A stretch of 64,000 nucleotides of DNA from Pseudomonas argentinensis (GCF_001839655.2 NZ_CP056087.1:4216001-4280000); one strand, 5' to 3'; shown: positions 26,903 through 36,095, numbered from the stretch's first letter. Made by a program: numbers and translations. Notes: generated by a model not told the origin, from the letters alone.

Positions 26903-27461
26903 TGCCGAGGCCTACCGCCAGATGAACCGCGGCCTGCAGGGCGAGATCGCCAACCTGCTGGGCGAAATGCAGGCCGACAAGCTGCGCGAACCCAGGATCC
27001 AGACGCCTCGCGGCCGCTTGTCGGGCCCCGGCCACCCCTGACGCCGAGCAAAAAATACGGATTCTTTATGCGCCACTAGTTGTGTATGGCGCGATTTTCG
27101 AGGTAAATCGCGTCCAGATATTTCAGGTGGCGTGATAGACGCCTGGGCAGGCAACGGCAAATCCTCCGGTCGCGGGCTGCTTCAGCTGGCAGCCGGCGGC
27201 CGTTTCCACGCCCTGGCAAGCCCGCCACCGCACCGATTGCACGCTGCCAGGCATTGCCTGGCGGCGCGCCTTGGCATTCGACGGGTAGAGAGCATCGCAG
27301 GCATGGCACATCGCTTCAGCGCTCGCCCGGCGGCTGCCGGCTGTAACGCGGGCTGCTCGGCTCCTCACCGGAACCGGCAGCTGCCAGGCACCGCATCGAT
27401 CAACAACACCACGCGTTGCCTGAGACAACCCACCTCTTCCATGAGCCAGACGTAACCCTCC
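26903..27461 (+). other. Gap before the phosphate transporter with a possible 3' gene fragment
   Basis: From about 26906 to 27041 the plus strand reads EAYRQMNRGLQGEIANLL and then GEMQADKLREPRIQTPRG before a stop. It looks like the C-terminus of a helical protein whose front part is missing, since the DNA just upstream encodes the membrane protein on the other strand. The remaining 420 bp (27042-27461) has no convincing gene, RNA or terminator; it must hold the promoter of pitA. Confidence 0.3.
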
Positions 27462-28934
27462 ATGTTCGAACTATTCAGCGGGCTTGATGCCTGGTTGGCG
27501 CTGAGCCTCGCACTCGCCCTGCTCTTCGTCCTCACCTTCGAATTCATCAACGGTTTCCACGACACCGCCAACGCCGTGGCCACGGTCATCTACACCAAGG
27601 CCATGCCGCCGAACCTGGCGGTGGTCATGTCCGGCATCTTCAACTTCCTCGGCGTGCTGCTTGGCGGCGTCGGCGTGGCCTATGCCATCGTCCACCTGCT
27701 GCCGGTGGAGCTGTTGATCAACGTCAACACCAGCCGCGGCCTGATCATGGTGTTCTCGCTGCTGGCCGCGGCCATCACCTGGAACCTGGGCACCTGGTAC
27801 TTCGGCATTCCGGCCTCCAGCTCGCACACCCTGATCGGCTCGATCCTCGGTGTCGGCCTGGCCAACGCGCTGCTCACCGACATTCCCCTGGGCGATGGCG
27901 TGAACTGGCAGAAGGCGATGGACATCGGCCTGTCGCTGATCTTCTCGCCGATCGCCGGTTTCGTGGTCGCCGCCCTGCTGTTCCTGGCGCTCAAGTACTG
28001 GATGCCGACCCCCAAGGTGCACAGCACGCCGGTGGTGCGCAAGGAGACCAAGGGCAAGAACAAACCACCGTTCTGGAACCGCCTGGTGCTGATCGTCTCG
28101 GCCATGGCGGTGAGCTTCGTGCACGGGTCGAACGACGGCCAGAAAGGCATCGGCCTGATCATGCTGGTGCTGATCGGCATCGTGCCGGCCAAGTTCGTGC
28201 TCGACCTCAATACCACCACCTACCAGATCGAACGCACCCGCGATGCGGCCATTCACCTGGGCGAATTCTACCAGCGCAACGCACCGACCCTGAACGAGTT
28301 CCTGGCCTTGGGCAAATCCGCCAACACCGAACTGCCCAGGCAGTTCCGTTGCGACCCCAAGCTCACCGAACCCACCATCAGCGCCCTGTTGCGCACCCTC
28401 GATGGCGTGAGCGACTACCGCAACCTCAGCGAAGAAGCGCGTATCGATATCCGTCGCTACCTGCTGTGCCTCGACGATTCGGCCAAGAAGGTCGGCAAGC
28501 TGCCCGAGCTGTCGGCCCGCGACAAGGCCGACCTCGACAAGCTGCGCAAGGACCTGACCGCCACCACCGAGTACGCACCCTTCTGGGTCATCCTTGCCGT
28601 GGCCCTGGCCCTGGGCATCGGCACCATGGTCGGCTGGAAACGCGTGGTGAAGACCGTCGGCGAGAAGATCGGCAAGCAGGGCATGACCTACGCCCAGGGC
28701 ATGAGCGCGCAGATCACCGCGGCCTGCGCCATCGGCCTGGCCAACGTCTACAGCCTGCCGGTGTCGACCACCCACGTGTTGTCCTCGGGCGTGGCCGGCA
28801 CCATGGTCGCCAACCGCAGCGGCCTGCAGGGCAGCACCATCAGCAATATCCTGCTGGCCTGGGTGCTCACCCTGCCCACCTCCATGGCCCTGGCCGCCGG
28901 CCTGTTCTATGTCTCGACGCTGATCTTCGGCTGA
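27462..28934 (+). CDS. pitA: PiT-family inorganic phosphate transporter
   Basis: A 490-residue low-affinity metal-phosphate:H+ symporter. Two inverted repeats carry the family signatures: FEFINGFHDTANAVAT at about residues 26-41 and VHGSNDGQKGIGLIMLVLIG at about 221-240. There are about ten membrane helices and a hydrophilic loop of roughly 120 residues (250-370) in the middle, as in bacterial PitA. The ATG at 27462 gives MFELFSGLDAW. I saw no Pho box, consistent with constitutive use. A strong terminator follows. Confidence 0.95.
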   Translation: MFELFSGLDAWLALSLALALLFVLTFEFINGFHDTANAVATVIYTKAMPPNLAVVMSGIFNFLGVLLGGVGVAYAIVHLLPVELLINVNTSRGLIMVFSLLAAAITWNLGTWYFGIPASSSHTLIGSILGVGLANALLTDIPLGDGVNWQKAMDIGLSLIFSPIAGFVVAALLFLALKYWMPTPKVHSTPVVRKETKGKNKPPFWNRLVLIVSAMAVSFVHGSNDGQKGIGLIMLVLIGIVPAKFVLDLNTTTYQIERTRDAAIHLGEFYQRNAPTLNEFLALGKSANTELPRQFRCDPKLTEPTISALLRTLDGVSDYRNLSEEARIDIRRYLLCLDDSAKKVGKLPELSARDKADLDKLRKDLTATTEYAPFWVILAVALALGIGTMVGWKRVVKTVGEKIGKQGMTYAQGMSAQITAACAIGLANVYSLPVSTTHVLSSGVAGTMVANRSGLQGSTISNILLAWVLTLPTSMALAAGLFYVSTLIFG

Positions 28935-28941
28935 TCGAATA

Positions 28942-28975
28942 ACGAGGCACCCGCTCTGGGTGCCTCGTCTCTTTC
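28942..28975 (+). terminator. Intrinsic terminator of pitA, shared with the convergent acetyltransferase gene
   Basis: ACGAGGCACCC-GCTC-TGGGTGCCTCGT followed by a CTCTTT run. Confidence 0.9.
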
Positions 28976-28979
28976 CACG

Positions 28980-29459
28980 CTAGCCGCAGCTCCAGCGCAT
29001 GCTCTGCGCCAGAATATACGGGTGGCTGTCGATAGGCTCCCACTCCTCCAGAAACATGAAACCGTGCCGCTGGTAGAAGTGCACGGCGCGGGTGTTCTCG
29101 GGAGCGACTTCGAGAAACAGCGCCTCCAGGCCCAGCGCCACCGCACGCGCCTTCACCGCTACCACCAATTCGTCCGCCACGCCGTTGCCCCGCGCCGCCG
29201 GCTCGACCCACATGGCGATCAGCTCATAGCGGCTGGCATCCCGAAACCCGGCGCCCACCAGGCCAACCGGCCTGCCGTCGTCGAGCGCCAACCAAAATTG
29301 CGTCCTCTCGCCCGCCGCCCGAACCTGCCACTGCGCGTCGCTGTCGGCCACTGCCGTCTGGTAACTCACGCCAAAGGCCGTCGGCGTGTCCTGCAGGGCG
29401 GCGAGGCGGATCTGCTTCAGCAGTTTCCAGTCATCCTTTTGCGTGGTACGGATATCCAT
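28980..29459 (-). CDS. GNAT-family N-acetyltransferase
   Basis: A 159-residue acetyl-CoA-dependent acetyltransferase. The core shows MWVEPAARGNGVADELVVAV, the pyrophosphate-binding Q/RxxGxG/A region, and FLEVAPENTRAVHFYQRHGF in the C-terminal part. The substrate is unknown. It is convergent with pitA and divergent from a small membrane protein gene. Confidence 0.9.
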   Translation of the reverse strand: MDIRTTQKDDWKLLKQIRLAALQDTPTAFGVSYQTAVADSDAQWQVRAAGERTQFWLALDDGRPVGLVGAGFRDASRYELIAMWVEPAARGNGVADELVVAVKARAVALGLEALFLEVAPENTRAVHFYQRHGFMFLEEWEPIDSHPYILAQSMRWSCG

Positions 29460-29613
29460 GGGTGTTCTGATCTCTCCTGATTGAAATGCGCGAGGCGTCT
29501 AATTAGCCAGGCGCTTCACATCAGGCAATGACCCGGCAGACCTACAATGCCGTACAGGCGGCCATAGCAGCCAGCAGAAGGCGCCAACGAATCGGCCAAT
29601 GGCAGGAAATTCT

Positions 29614-30012
29614 ATGAAACACGGACTCAAACAGCTGGCGATTGCGCTGGCCGTCATCCTGGCAGGGCTGGGTGCCCTGTTCGCCGGCGTGCTGTACTGG
29701 GCGGTGCCGACCGCCCAGGTGCGCAACGAGTCGGCGGCGGCCGTGCAGGTGGTGGCCCAGTGGCGTGACCAGAGCCGCGACCTGGGCTCGATCCGGCCAG
29801 GGCAAACGGTGGTCTTCAAGGTGCCTGGCGAGGGCGGCATCCGCTTCAGCGTGACCTACGCCGACGGCCGCCAGGTGGCCAGCCGCGAGATGTATTACAC
29901 CCTGACCACCACCGTGGTGGCAGTGGTCAGCGAGCAGGCCGTCAGCGTCGATAGTGAGCTTGGGCTGGCAGCCGACCTGCATTCACGCAAAGCGCCTGGT
30001 CAGGATCGGTAG
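29614..30012 (+). CDS. Small membrane-anchored protein of unknown function
   Basis: Encodes 132 residues. One N-terminal membrane helix (about 8-30, LAIALAVILAGLGALFAGVL) anchors a small, probably periplasmic beta-rich domain (about 35-110). The ATG at 29614 is preceded by AGGAA. No family was recognised. It is convergent with hglS. Confidence 0.6.
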   Translation: MKHGLKQLAIALAVILAGLGALFAGVLYWAVPTAQVRNESAAAVQVVAQWRDQSRDLGSIRPGQTVVFKVPGEGGIRFSVTYADGRQVASREMYYTLTTTVVAVVSEQAVSVDSELGLAADLHSRKAPGQDR

Positions 30013-30025
30013 CGCAGGGCGAACC

Positions 30026-31423
30026 TCAACCCAGCGACTCGAGTCCCAACAGCCGCGCGCATTCGGCCAGCGAACGGCGCTGGGTTTCGGCGTATAGTGC
30101 CAGCTCGTCGTGCACCGCGGCGCCGAGGGCGGCCTGGAAGGCCTGCTGGTTCGAGGTGGCGGCGTAGCTGACCTGGGCGTCGTCCCCGAGGTTGGACTGG
30201 AAGATGCCCGCGGCGCTTACCGGCAGAAAATCCTCGTAGACCAGCGGCTCGAAATGCACATGGCCGGCCTCGATCAACGCCTCCAGATCAAGCGGTCTGT
30301 CTTCTTCACGGCGCGGGGCCTTGCCGGCGTCGGTGACGAAGTAGCGGAAGTAGGCCAATCCTGCGCGGCGCATCGCCGGGTAGCTGTCCGGGAAGGCCTC
30401 GAAGCGCTGTCCCAGCAGGTCGGCATAGCGCTGGGCATTGGCCTCGCTGGGGAATTCGCCCAGATCCTCGCGAGCCTGGTCGAGCAGCCTGTCGTACAGG
30501 GCGCGGCCGGCGGGGGTCAGCGCCGCACCGCGTTGTTCGATCTCACCGAACCGCGCGGTATGGCTGCCGGCCGTGCCGGACTGGCCGACGAACACCACCG
30601 GCTCCTGCAGCGCCTTGAAGCTGGTCTGGCGCAGCAGGATCGGGCATTGGCGTCGGGGCGGGCCTTCTACCACCGCCTTGGGCGTGATGCCGCGCCCCGG
30701 CATGGCCGCCTGCACCTGGTCGATATCCAGCGTGCGCGGCGTCAGGTGGTTGATATGCGGGCCCTTGAAAGCCACCACGTCGGCGATCAGGCGGTGCTGC
30801 CCATGCAGCCGGTCGTACTCGGCAGCGCTGACGGTGGCCTCGGTGTGCCAGCGAAAGGTCTCCAGGGCTTCGCTGACGAACACCTCGGCGTCCGCGGCAT
30901 TCAGGCCGCCCTCGGCCTCGCACTGCGCGATCAGTGCCCGCGCCCGCGGGGTGAAGATATCGCGCTTGGCGAGGATCGCGGCGGCCAGATCACGCAGCGC
31001 CTCGTCCTCGATCAGCTCCAGGCGCAGCAACGAGGTGAATACACGAAACGGGCTGACCTGCAGCTCGGCTTCGTGCACCGCGCGAAAGGCGGTGGAATGC
31101 ACCGGCACGCCGGCCGAGCCGAGGTCGTAGTAGCCGACCGGCTGCATGCCCATGACCGCGAACAGGCGGCGAATGGTCGACAGCTCCTCGGCCGTGCCGA
31201 CGCGAATCGCGCCGTGGCGCTCCATGGACAGGCGCTCGATCTCCCCGGTCCACTCGAGCTGCTGCCTGAGCGAGGCGCAGCCTGCCAGCACCCCGGCGTT
31301 GGTGTCCGCGACCAGGGCGAGCAGATCGCCATACAGCGGCACTTCGGCGCGGTACATGGCGGACATGGCGCTGGAAAACTGCGCGCGAATGGCAGACGGA
31401 TCGACGAATTCCCGGGTGCTCAT
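30026..31423 (-). CDS. hglS: 2-oxoadipate dioxygenase/decarboxylase HglS (DUF1338)
   Basis: Converts 2-oxoadipate to D-2-hydroxyglutarate with Fe(II) and O2, a late step of D-lysine catabolism in Pseudomonas putida. The 465-residue protein keeps the residues I recall for the P. putida enzyme at the same numbers: metal ligands His70, His226 and Glu294, substrate-binding Arg74 and Val402. The ATG at 31423 begins MSTREFVDPSAIRAQF. A LysR regulator and amaB lie upstream, which agrees with the lysine pathway, and the next enzyme (YdiJ type) is encoded 5 kb away in this window. Confidence 0.94.
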   Translation of the reverse strand: MSTREFVDPSAIRAQFSSAMSAMYRAEVPLYGDLLALVADTNAGVLAGCASLRQQLEWTGEIERLSMERHGAIRVGTAEELSTIRRLFAVMGMQPVGYYDLGSAGVPVHSTAFRAVHEAELQVSPFRVFTSLLRLELIEDEALRDLAAAILAKRDIFTPRARALIAQCEAEGGLNAADAEVFVSEALETFRWHTEATVSAAEYDRLHGQHRLIADVVAFKGPHINHLTPRTLDIDQVQAAMPGRGITPKAVVEGPPRRQCPILLRQTSFKALQEPVVFVGQSGTAGSHTARFGEIEQRGAALTPAGRALYDRLLDQAREDLGEFPSEANAQRYADLLGQRFEAFPDSYPAMRRAGLAYFRYFVTDAGKAPRREEDRPLDLEALIEAGHVHFEPLVYEDFLPVSAAGIFQSNLGDDAQVSYAATSNQQAFQAALGAAVHDELALYAETQRRSLAECARLLGLESLG

Positions 31424-31567
31424 GATGGCGAAAGCCTCCTGTCGCTTTTATCGGGTGCACCCACATGCGCCCCTGGAAGCAGCCTTCCAAATGCCTGGTG
31501 AGGGAGCAGATTATGCCTATCAAAGCGAGATGCAGGGCCCTGGCACAAGCGAAATAAAGTGCTGCCA

Positions 31568-32497
31568 TCATTCCTTGAATTCAGGAACTGGATGAGTCGC
31601 GCCCGTGCCGGCCCGGGCCTTTTCGAGAATCCAGTCGATCAGCGCCCTGACCTTCGGCACCTCGGTGGATTGCTCGGCGAAGGCAATGAAGTGCGCGCCC
31701 TGGCTGGGCTTGTAGTGCTGCCAGGGGATCACCAGCTTGCCTTCCTGCAGCTCCTCCAGAACCAGAAAACGCGGCACCAATGCCACCCCACAGCCGGACT
31801 CGGCGGCACGAATGCACATGTAGAAGGTGTCGAAGCGCGGCCCGTGATAGCTGTTCTCGGTGCTGATGCCCTGCTCCTCGAACCACTCGTGCCAGGCACC
31901 CGGGCGTGAGGTGCACTGCAACAGCACCAGGCTGCTCAGGTCGCCGGCATCGAGCAGCGGCTCCTCGGGCAGCAGGTCCGGCGCGCACACCGGAATCACC
32001 TCTTCGCCGAACAGCTCGATGCAGGTGGCGCCCGGCCAGGAACCGGTGCCGTAGAAGAACGCCACGTCGGCCTTGGCCTGCACCAGATCGAAGGGCTCGA
32101 GCGCGTTCGTGATGTCCAGGTGGATACTGGGGTGGCGCTTGGAGAAGCCCTTGAGGTTGGGCACCAGCCAGCGCGCCCCGAAGGTCGGCTGGGTGGCCAC
32201 CTTGAGCACCTCGGTCTCGCCGCCGTAGGAGAGGATGTAACGGCTGGAAATATCCACCTGGGTCAGAATCCTGTTCACCTCGGCCAGATACAGCTCCCCC
32301 GCCGGCGCCAGCTGCAAACGGCGGCGCACCCGATGAAACAGCGGATGCTGGAGCATATCCTCGAGCTGCGCCACCTGCTTGCTCACCGCACTCTGCGTCA
32401 AGTGCAGTTCCTGGGCGGCACGGGTGAAGCTCAGGTGCCTGGCCGCGGCCTCGAAACATTGCAGGGCAGTCATGGTCGGCAGCAGGCGTTTGGACAT
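31568..32497 (-). CDS. LysR-family regulator of the lysine/pipecolate genes (GcvA-like)
   Basis: A 309-residue regulator: N-terminal winged HTH (LSFTRAAQELHLTQSAVSKQ at about 22-41) and a periplasmic-binding-like effector domain (90-300, with QPTFGARWLVPNL). It stands between hglS (same strand, 144 bp apart) and amaB (divergent, 138 bp between starts), the layout typical of a LysR controlling its neighbours. The ligand is likely a lysine-pathway intermediate (inference). Confidence 0.9.
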   Translation of the reverse strand: MSKRLLPTMTALQCFEAAARHLSFTRAAQELHLTQSAVSKQVAQLEDMLQHPLFHRVRRRLQLAPAGELYLAEVNRILTQVDISSRYILSYGGETEVLKVATQPTFGARWLVPNLKGFSKRHPSIHLDITNALEPFDLVQAKADVAFFYGTGSWPGATCIELFGEEVIPVCAPDLLPEEPLLDAGDLSSLVLLQCTSRPGAWHEWFEEQGISTENSYHGPRFDTFYMCIRAAESGCGVALVPRFLVLEELQEGKLVIPWQHYKPSQGAHFIAFAEQSTEVPKVRALIDWILEKARAGTGATHPVPEFKE

Positions 32498-32635
32498 GGG
32501 TTTCTCGGGTTAAGGCCGGGCAACTTGATTCCATGACGGAATGACATGGTGCCTAAAGGTCGTTTGTTGAGGGCAGGTTGGGGATTAATACTGATCCGCA
32601 TCCAGGATTTCAACTTCACCCGTCAGGAGATCGCC

Positions 32636-34129
32636 ATGGTCGACCCGCTACTCGAACGCCTCGGTGTCAGCGCCAGCGCCTATCGGAACGGTAAGCACGC
32701 GGTGTATACCCCGATCGACGGCAGCCAGATCGGCAGCCTGAACCTGGAAGATGCCGACGCCGTGCGCACCAGGATCACCGCAGGCCACGATGCCTTTCTG
32801 GCCTGGCGCCAGGTGCCGGCGCCGCGCCGCGGCGAGCTGGTGCGCCTGTTCGGCGAAGTGCTGCGCGAGCACAAGGCCGACCTTGGCGAACTGGTGTCCA
32901 TCGAAGCCGGCAAGATCACCCAGGAAGGCCTGGGCGAGGTACAGGAAATGATCGATATCTGCGACTTCGCCGTCGGCCTGTCGCGCCAGCTCTACGGCCT
33001 GACCATCGCCTCCGAGCGCCCGGGCCACCATATGCGGGAAACCTGGCACCCCCTGGGCGTGGTCGGGGTGATCAGCGCCTTCAACTTCCCGGTGGCGGTG
33101 TGGGCCTGGAACACCACCCTGGCCCTGGTGGCCGGCAACGCGGTGATCTGGAAACCCTCGGAAAAGACCCCGCTGACCGCCCTGGCCTGCCAGGCGCTGC
33201 TGGACAAGGCCCTTGCCCGCTTCGGCAACGACGCGCCGCAGGGCCTGGCGCAACTGGTCATTGGTGATCGCGAAGCCGGCCAGGCGCTGGTCGACGACCC
33301 GCGCGTGCCGCTGATCAGCGCCACCGGCAGCACCCGCATGGGCCGCGAAGTGGCGCCCCGGGTGGCGGCCCGCTTCGGGCGCAGCATCCTCGAACTGGGC
33401 GGCAACAACGCCATGATCCTCGCCCCCAGCGCCGACCTGGACCTGGCCGTGCGCGGCATCCTGTTCAGCGCCGTCGGCACCGCCGGCCAGCGCTGCACCA
33501 CCCTGCGCCGCCTGATCGTCCATCGCTCGATCAGGGACGAGGTGGTCGCCCGCCTCAAGGCCGCCTACGCCAAGGTGCGCATCGGCGACCCGCGCCAGGG
33601 CAACCTGGTCGGCCCGCTGATCGACAAGCAGGCGTTCAACGCCATGCAGGACGCCCTGGCCAGGGCCCGTGACGAAGGCGGCCAGGTGTTCGGTGGCGAG
33701 CGCCAGCTGGCCGACACCTTCCCCAACGGCTACTACGTGAGCCCCGCCATCGTCGAGATGCCGGGCCAGACCGCGGTGGTGCGCCACGAGACTTTCGCGC
33801 CGATTCTCTACGTGCTCGCCTACGACCACTTCGACGAGGCGCTGCGCCTGAACAACGAGGTGCCCCAGGGCCTGTCCTCGTGCATCTTCACCACCGACCT
33901 GCGTGAAGCCGAAGCCTTCCAGGGTGCGGCCGGCAGCGACTGCGGCATCGCCAACGTCAATATCGGCACCAGCGGCGCGGAAATCGGCGGCGCCTTCGGT
34001 GGCGAAAAGGAAACCGGCGGCGGCCGCGAATCCGGCTCCGATGCCTGGAAGGCCTACATGCGCCGGCAGACCAACACCGTCAACTACTCCCGCGAACTAC
34101 CGCTGGCCCAGGGTATCGTGTTCGACTGA
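32636..34129 (+). CDS. amaB: L-piperidine-6-carboxylate / aminoadipate-semialdehyde dehydrogenase
   Basis: An NAD(P)-dependent aldehyde dehydrogenase of 497 residues that oxidises aminoadipate semialdehyde (in equilibrium with piperideine-6-carboxylate) to 2-aminoadipate. Visible motifs are the N-terminal cofactor segment FNFPVAVWAWNTTLALVAGN, WKPSEKTPLTA, catalytic Glu in ELGGNNAMI and catalytic Cys in GTAGQRCTTLRR. The closing GGAFGGEKETGGGRESGSDAW is typical of the antiquitin (ALDH7) group. The ATG at 32636 follows an AGGAG site. amaA follows 215 bp downstream with a REPIN between them. Confidence 0.94.
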   Translation: MVDPLLERLGVSASAYRNGKHAVYTPIDGSQIGSLNLEDADAVRTRITAGHDAFLAWRQVPAPRRGELVRLFGEVLREHKADLGELVSIEAGKITQEGLGEVQEMIDICDFAVGLSRQLYGLTIASERPGHHMRETWHPLGVVGVISAFNFPVAVWAWNTTLALVAGNAVIWKPSEKTPLTALACQALLDKALARFGNDAPQGLAQLVIGDREAGQALVDDPRVPLISATGSTRMGREVAPRVAARFGRSILELGGNNAMILAPSADLDLAVRGILFSAVGTAGQRCTTLRRLIVHRSIRDEVVARLKAAYAKVRIGDPRQGNLVGPLIDKQAFNAMQDALARARDEGGQVFGGERQLADTFPNGYYVSPAIVEMPGQTAVVRHETFAPILYVLAYDHFDEALRLNNEVPQGLSSCIFTTDLREAEAFQGAAGSDCGIANVNIGTSGAEIGGAFGGEKETGGGRESGSDAWKAYMRRQTNTVNYSRELPLAQGIVFD

Positions 34130-34151
34130 TCGGCGAGCATTACATCGACAC

Positions 34152-34215
34152 TGTGGGAGCGGGCCGCGCCCGCGAGATCACAGGCATGGACTAGGCGTCC
34201 CCGCCCGCTCCCACA
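34152..34215. repeat. REPIN (paired REP elements)
   Basis: A 64-bp element running TGTGGGAGCGGGC ... GCCCGCTCCCACA, located between amaB and amaA. It matches the element at 17613-17676 in length, ends and middle. Confidence 0.88.
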
Positions 34216-34344
34216 GGACTCGCGTCAACCCGCAAATTGCGATACGCCAACCTGATCGGTTTATGGACAGGCTCCAGCAAAGGCACGGAGCCACATGGCA
34301 AACCGGTGTCGCACCCGCCACCGCTATCTGGAGAGGAACGCGAG

Positions 34345-35631
34345 ATGAGTGGCTTCCAGCAAAAATGTCTCTGGGAAGTGGCGACGCCGGCGCCGATCAG
34401 CGCCGCTGCCCTGGTTGGCGAGGTGAAGGTCGATGTGTGCGTGATCGGCGGCGGAATCACCGGGCTGTCGGCCGCGCTGCAGCTGCTCGAGGCAGGCAAG
34501 CGCGTGTGCGTGCTGGAAGCCTTCGAGGTCGGCCATGGCGGTTCCGGGCGCAACGTCGGCCTGGTCAATGCCGGCACCTGGATCAAGCCCGACGATGTCG
34601 AAGCCACGCTGGGCGAACAGGTCGGCGGCCGCCTCAACAGGGTGCTGGGCGAGGCGCCGGCAGAAGTGTTCGCAGCCATCGCGCGTTACCAGATCGACTG
34701 CCAGGCGCGCCATGAGGGCACCCTGCACATGGCCCACAACGCCGCTGGCCTGGAAGACCTCAAGGCACGCGAGTCGCAGTGGCGCCGCCGCGGCGCGGAT
34801 GTCGAGCTGCTGACCGGCGCCACCTGCGTGGCGTATTGCGGCACCGACAGGATCACCGGGGCATTGCTGGATCGGCGCGCCGGCACCCTCAATCCCATGG
34901 GCTACACCAAGGGCCTCGCCACCGCCGTGCTGCGCCTGGGCGGCGTGCTGCACCAGCAATCGCCGGTGAGCGAACTGCACAGGCAGGCCGATGGCTGGCT
35001 GGTGCGCACCGCCCTGGGCACGGTCACGGCCGAGAAGATCGTGATTTCCACCGGCGCCTACACGGAGGGCGACTGGACCGAGGTGCAGCGCAACTTCTTT
35101 CGCGGCTATTACTACCAGGTCGCCTCGCGGCCGTTGAGCGGCACCGCGGCCGACGCCGTGCTGCCCCACGGCCAGGGCTCGTGGGATACCCGCACGGTGC
35201 TGAGCAGCATCCGCCGCGATAATCAGGGCCGCCTGCTGCTGGGCAGCATGGGCAAGTCGAGCAACAAGCCGGACTGGTTCGTACGCAGCTGGGCCGATCG
35301 CATCCAGGGCCATTACTTCCCGCAGCTCGGCAGGGTCGACTGGGAAATGCACTGGACCGGCTGCATCGACTTCACCCCGGACCACCTGATGAAGCTGTTC
35401 GAGCCGGCGCCCGGGGTGGTCGCGGTAACCGGCTACAACGGCCGCGGCAACACCACCGGCACCGTGGTCGGCCGCGCCCTGGCCGACTACCTGCTCAAGA
35501 GCGACAGCAGCGTGCTGCCCATCCCCCTGTCACGGATGAAAACGCTACGCAGCGCCGGGCTGCGCAGCTGCTACTACGAGACGGGCTTCTCGCTGTACCA
35601 CGCGGGCCAGTGCCTGCGGGTGATCCTTTAG
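34345..35631 (+). CDS. amaA: L-pipecolate oxidase
   Basis: A 428-residue DAO-family flavoenzyme that oxidises L-pipecolate to piperideine-6-carboxylate, the substrate of AmaB. The FAD-binding Rossmann motif is VDVCVIGGGITGLSAALQLL near residue 28, followed by GHGGSGRNVGLVN; the C-terminus has GYNGRGNTTGTVVGR. The start is the ATG at 34345 (MSGFQQKCLWE) with GAGAGGAA upstream; the earlier frame runs through the REPIN. The order amaB-amaA and the adjoining LysR and hglS match P. putida as I remember it. The stop codon abuts a sequence resembling a transposable-element terminus. Confidence 0.92.
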   Translation: MSGFQQKCLWEVATPAPISAAALVGEVKVDVCVIGGGITGLSAALQLLEAGKRVCVLEAFEVGHGGSGRNVGLVNAGTWIKPDDVEATLGEQVGGRLNRVLGEAPAEVFAAIARYQIDCQARHEGTLHMAHNAAGLEDLKARESQWRRRGADVELLTGATCVAYCGTDRITGALLDRRAGTLNPMGYTKGLATAVLRLGGVLHQQSPVSELHRQADGWLVRTALGTVTAEKIVISTGAYTEGDWTEVQRNFFRGYYYQVASRPLSGTAADAVLPHGQGSWDTRTVLSSIRRDNQGRLLLGSMGKSSNKPDWFVRSWADRIQGHYFPQLGRVDWEMHWTGCIDFTPDHLMKLFEPAPGVVAVTGYNGRGNTTGTVVGRALADYLLKSDSSVLPIPLSRMKTLRSAGLRSCYYETGFSLYHAGQCLRVIL

Positions 35632-35646
35632 AACCTGTTCACCTTC

Positions 35647-35998
35647 TTTATGCGCATGAAGCGGCAATTGCAAGGCAAAAGCAGCCGCGCCCTACGTAGG
35701 GTGGACAACGCTCTTTTTGTCCACCATTGCGATCACAGAGCGGTGGACGGGTGAAGCGTCGTCCACCCTACGCAAAGCCGCTCTCGTCACTTAACCGTAG
35801 GATGGGTGAAACCCATCAAATTGCGATGGGTTTCACCCATCCTACGACCTTTATGCGCATCAAGCGGCAACTAGCAGGCAGAAGCGGCCGTTCGCTACGT
35901 AGGGTGGATGACGCTCTTTTCATCCACCATTGCGATCGCAGAGCGGTGGACGGGTGAAGCGTCGTCCACCCTACGCAAAGCCGCTCTCGTCACCCATC
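35647..35998. repeat. Tandem palindromic repeat, period 203 bp
   Basis: A unit beginning TTTATGCGCAT recurs after 203 bp (35647 and 35850), giving about 1.75 copies. Each unit contains a palindrome GTAGGGTGGA ... TCCACCCTAC with a GAGCGGTGGACGGGTGAAGCG core (about 35694-35772 and 35898-35975). Between the copies lies a near-perfect 22-bp inverted repeat CGTAGGATGGGTGAAACCCATC ... GATGGGTTTCACCCATCCTACG (35796-35847). It contains no gene. Together with the flanks, 35632-36095 is a gene-free stretch made mostly of such repeats. Confidence 0.85.
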
Positions 35999-36006
35999 CT
36001 ACCGTT

Positions 36007-36031
36007 TGTGGGAGCGGGCCATGCCCGCGAA
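36007..36031. repeat. Single REP element
   Basis: TGTGGGAGCGGGCCATGCCCGCGA, with its own GCGGGC/GCCCGC stem, about 65 bp downstream of the ydiJ stop and just after the tandem repeat. Confidence 0.75.
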
Positions 36032-36095
36032 AATCGCGAAGTTGAAGAGGTGCTTCCTGCCCTACCTCATGGCAGGAAGCACCACAAACCAGCCC

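Noticed and set aside
27132..27455. Small plus-strand frame before pitA
   Set aside because: Arg/Ala/Pro-rich with no ribosome site, no hydrophobic core and no family.
30110..31501. Plus-strand frame opposite hglS
   Set aside because: Antisense shadow; hglS residues match the characterised enzyme position by position.
34130..34344. N-terminal extension of AmaA
   Set aside because: It would run through a REPIN; the ATG at 34345 has a good ribosome site and matches the usual start.
35647..35998. Possible CRISPR array
   Set aside because: Only two units, 203 bp apart, each an internal palindrome; no short direct repeats with unique spacers and no cas genes.
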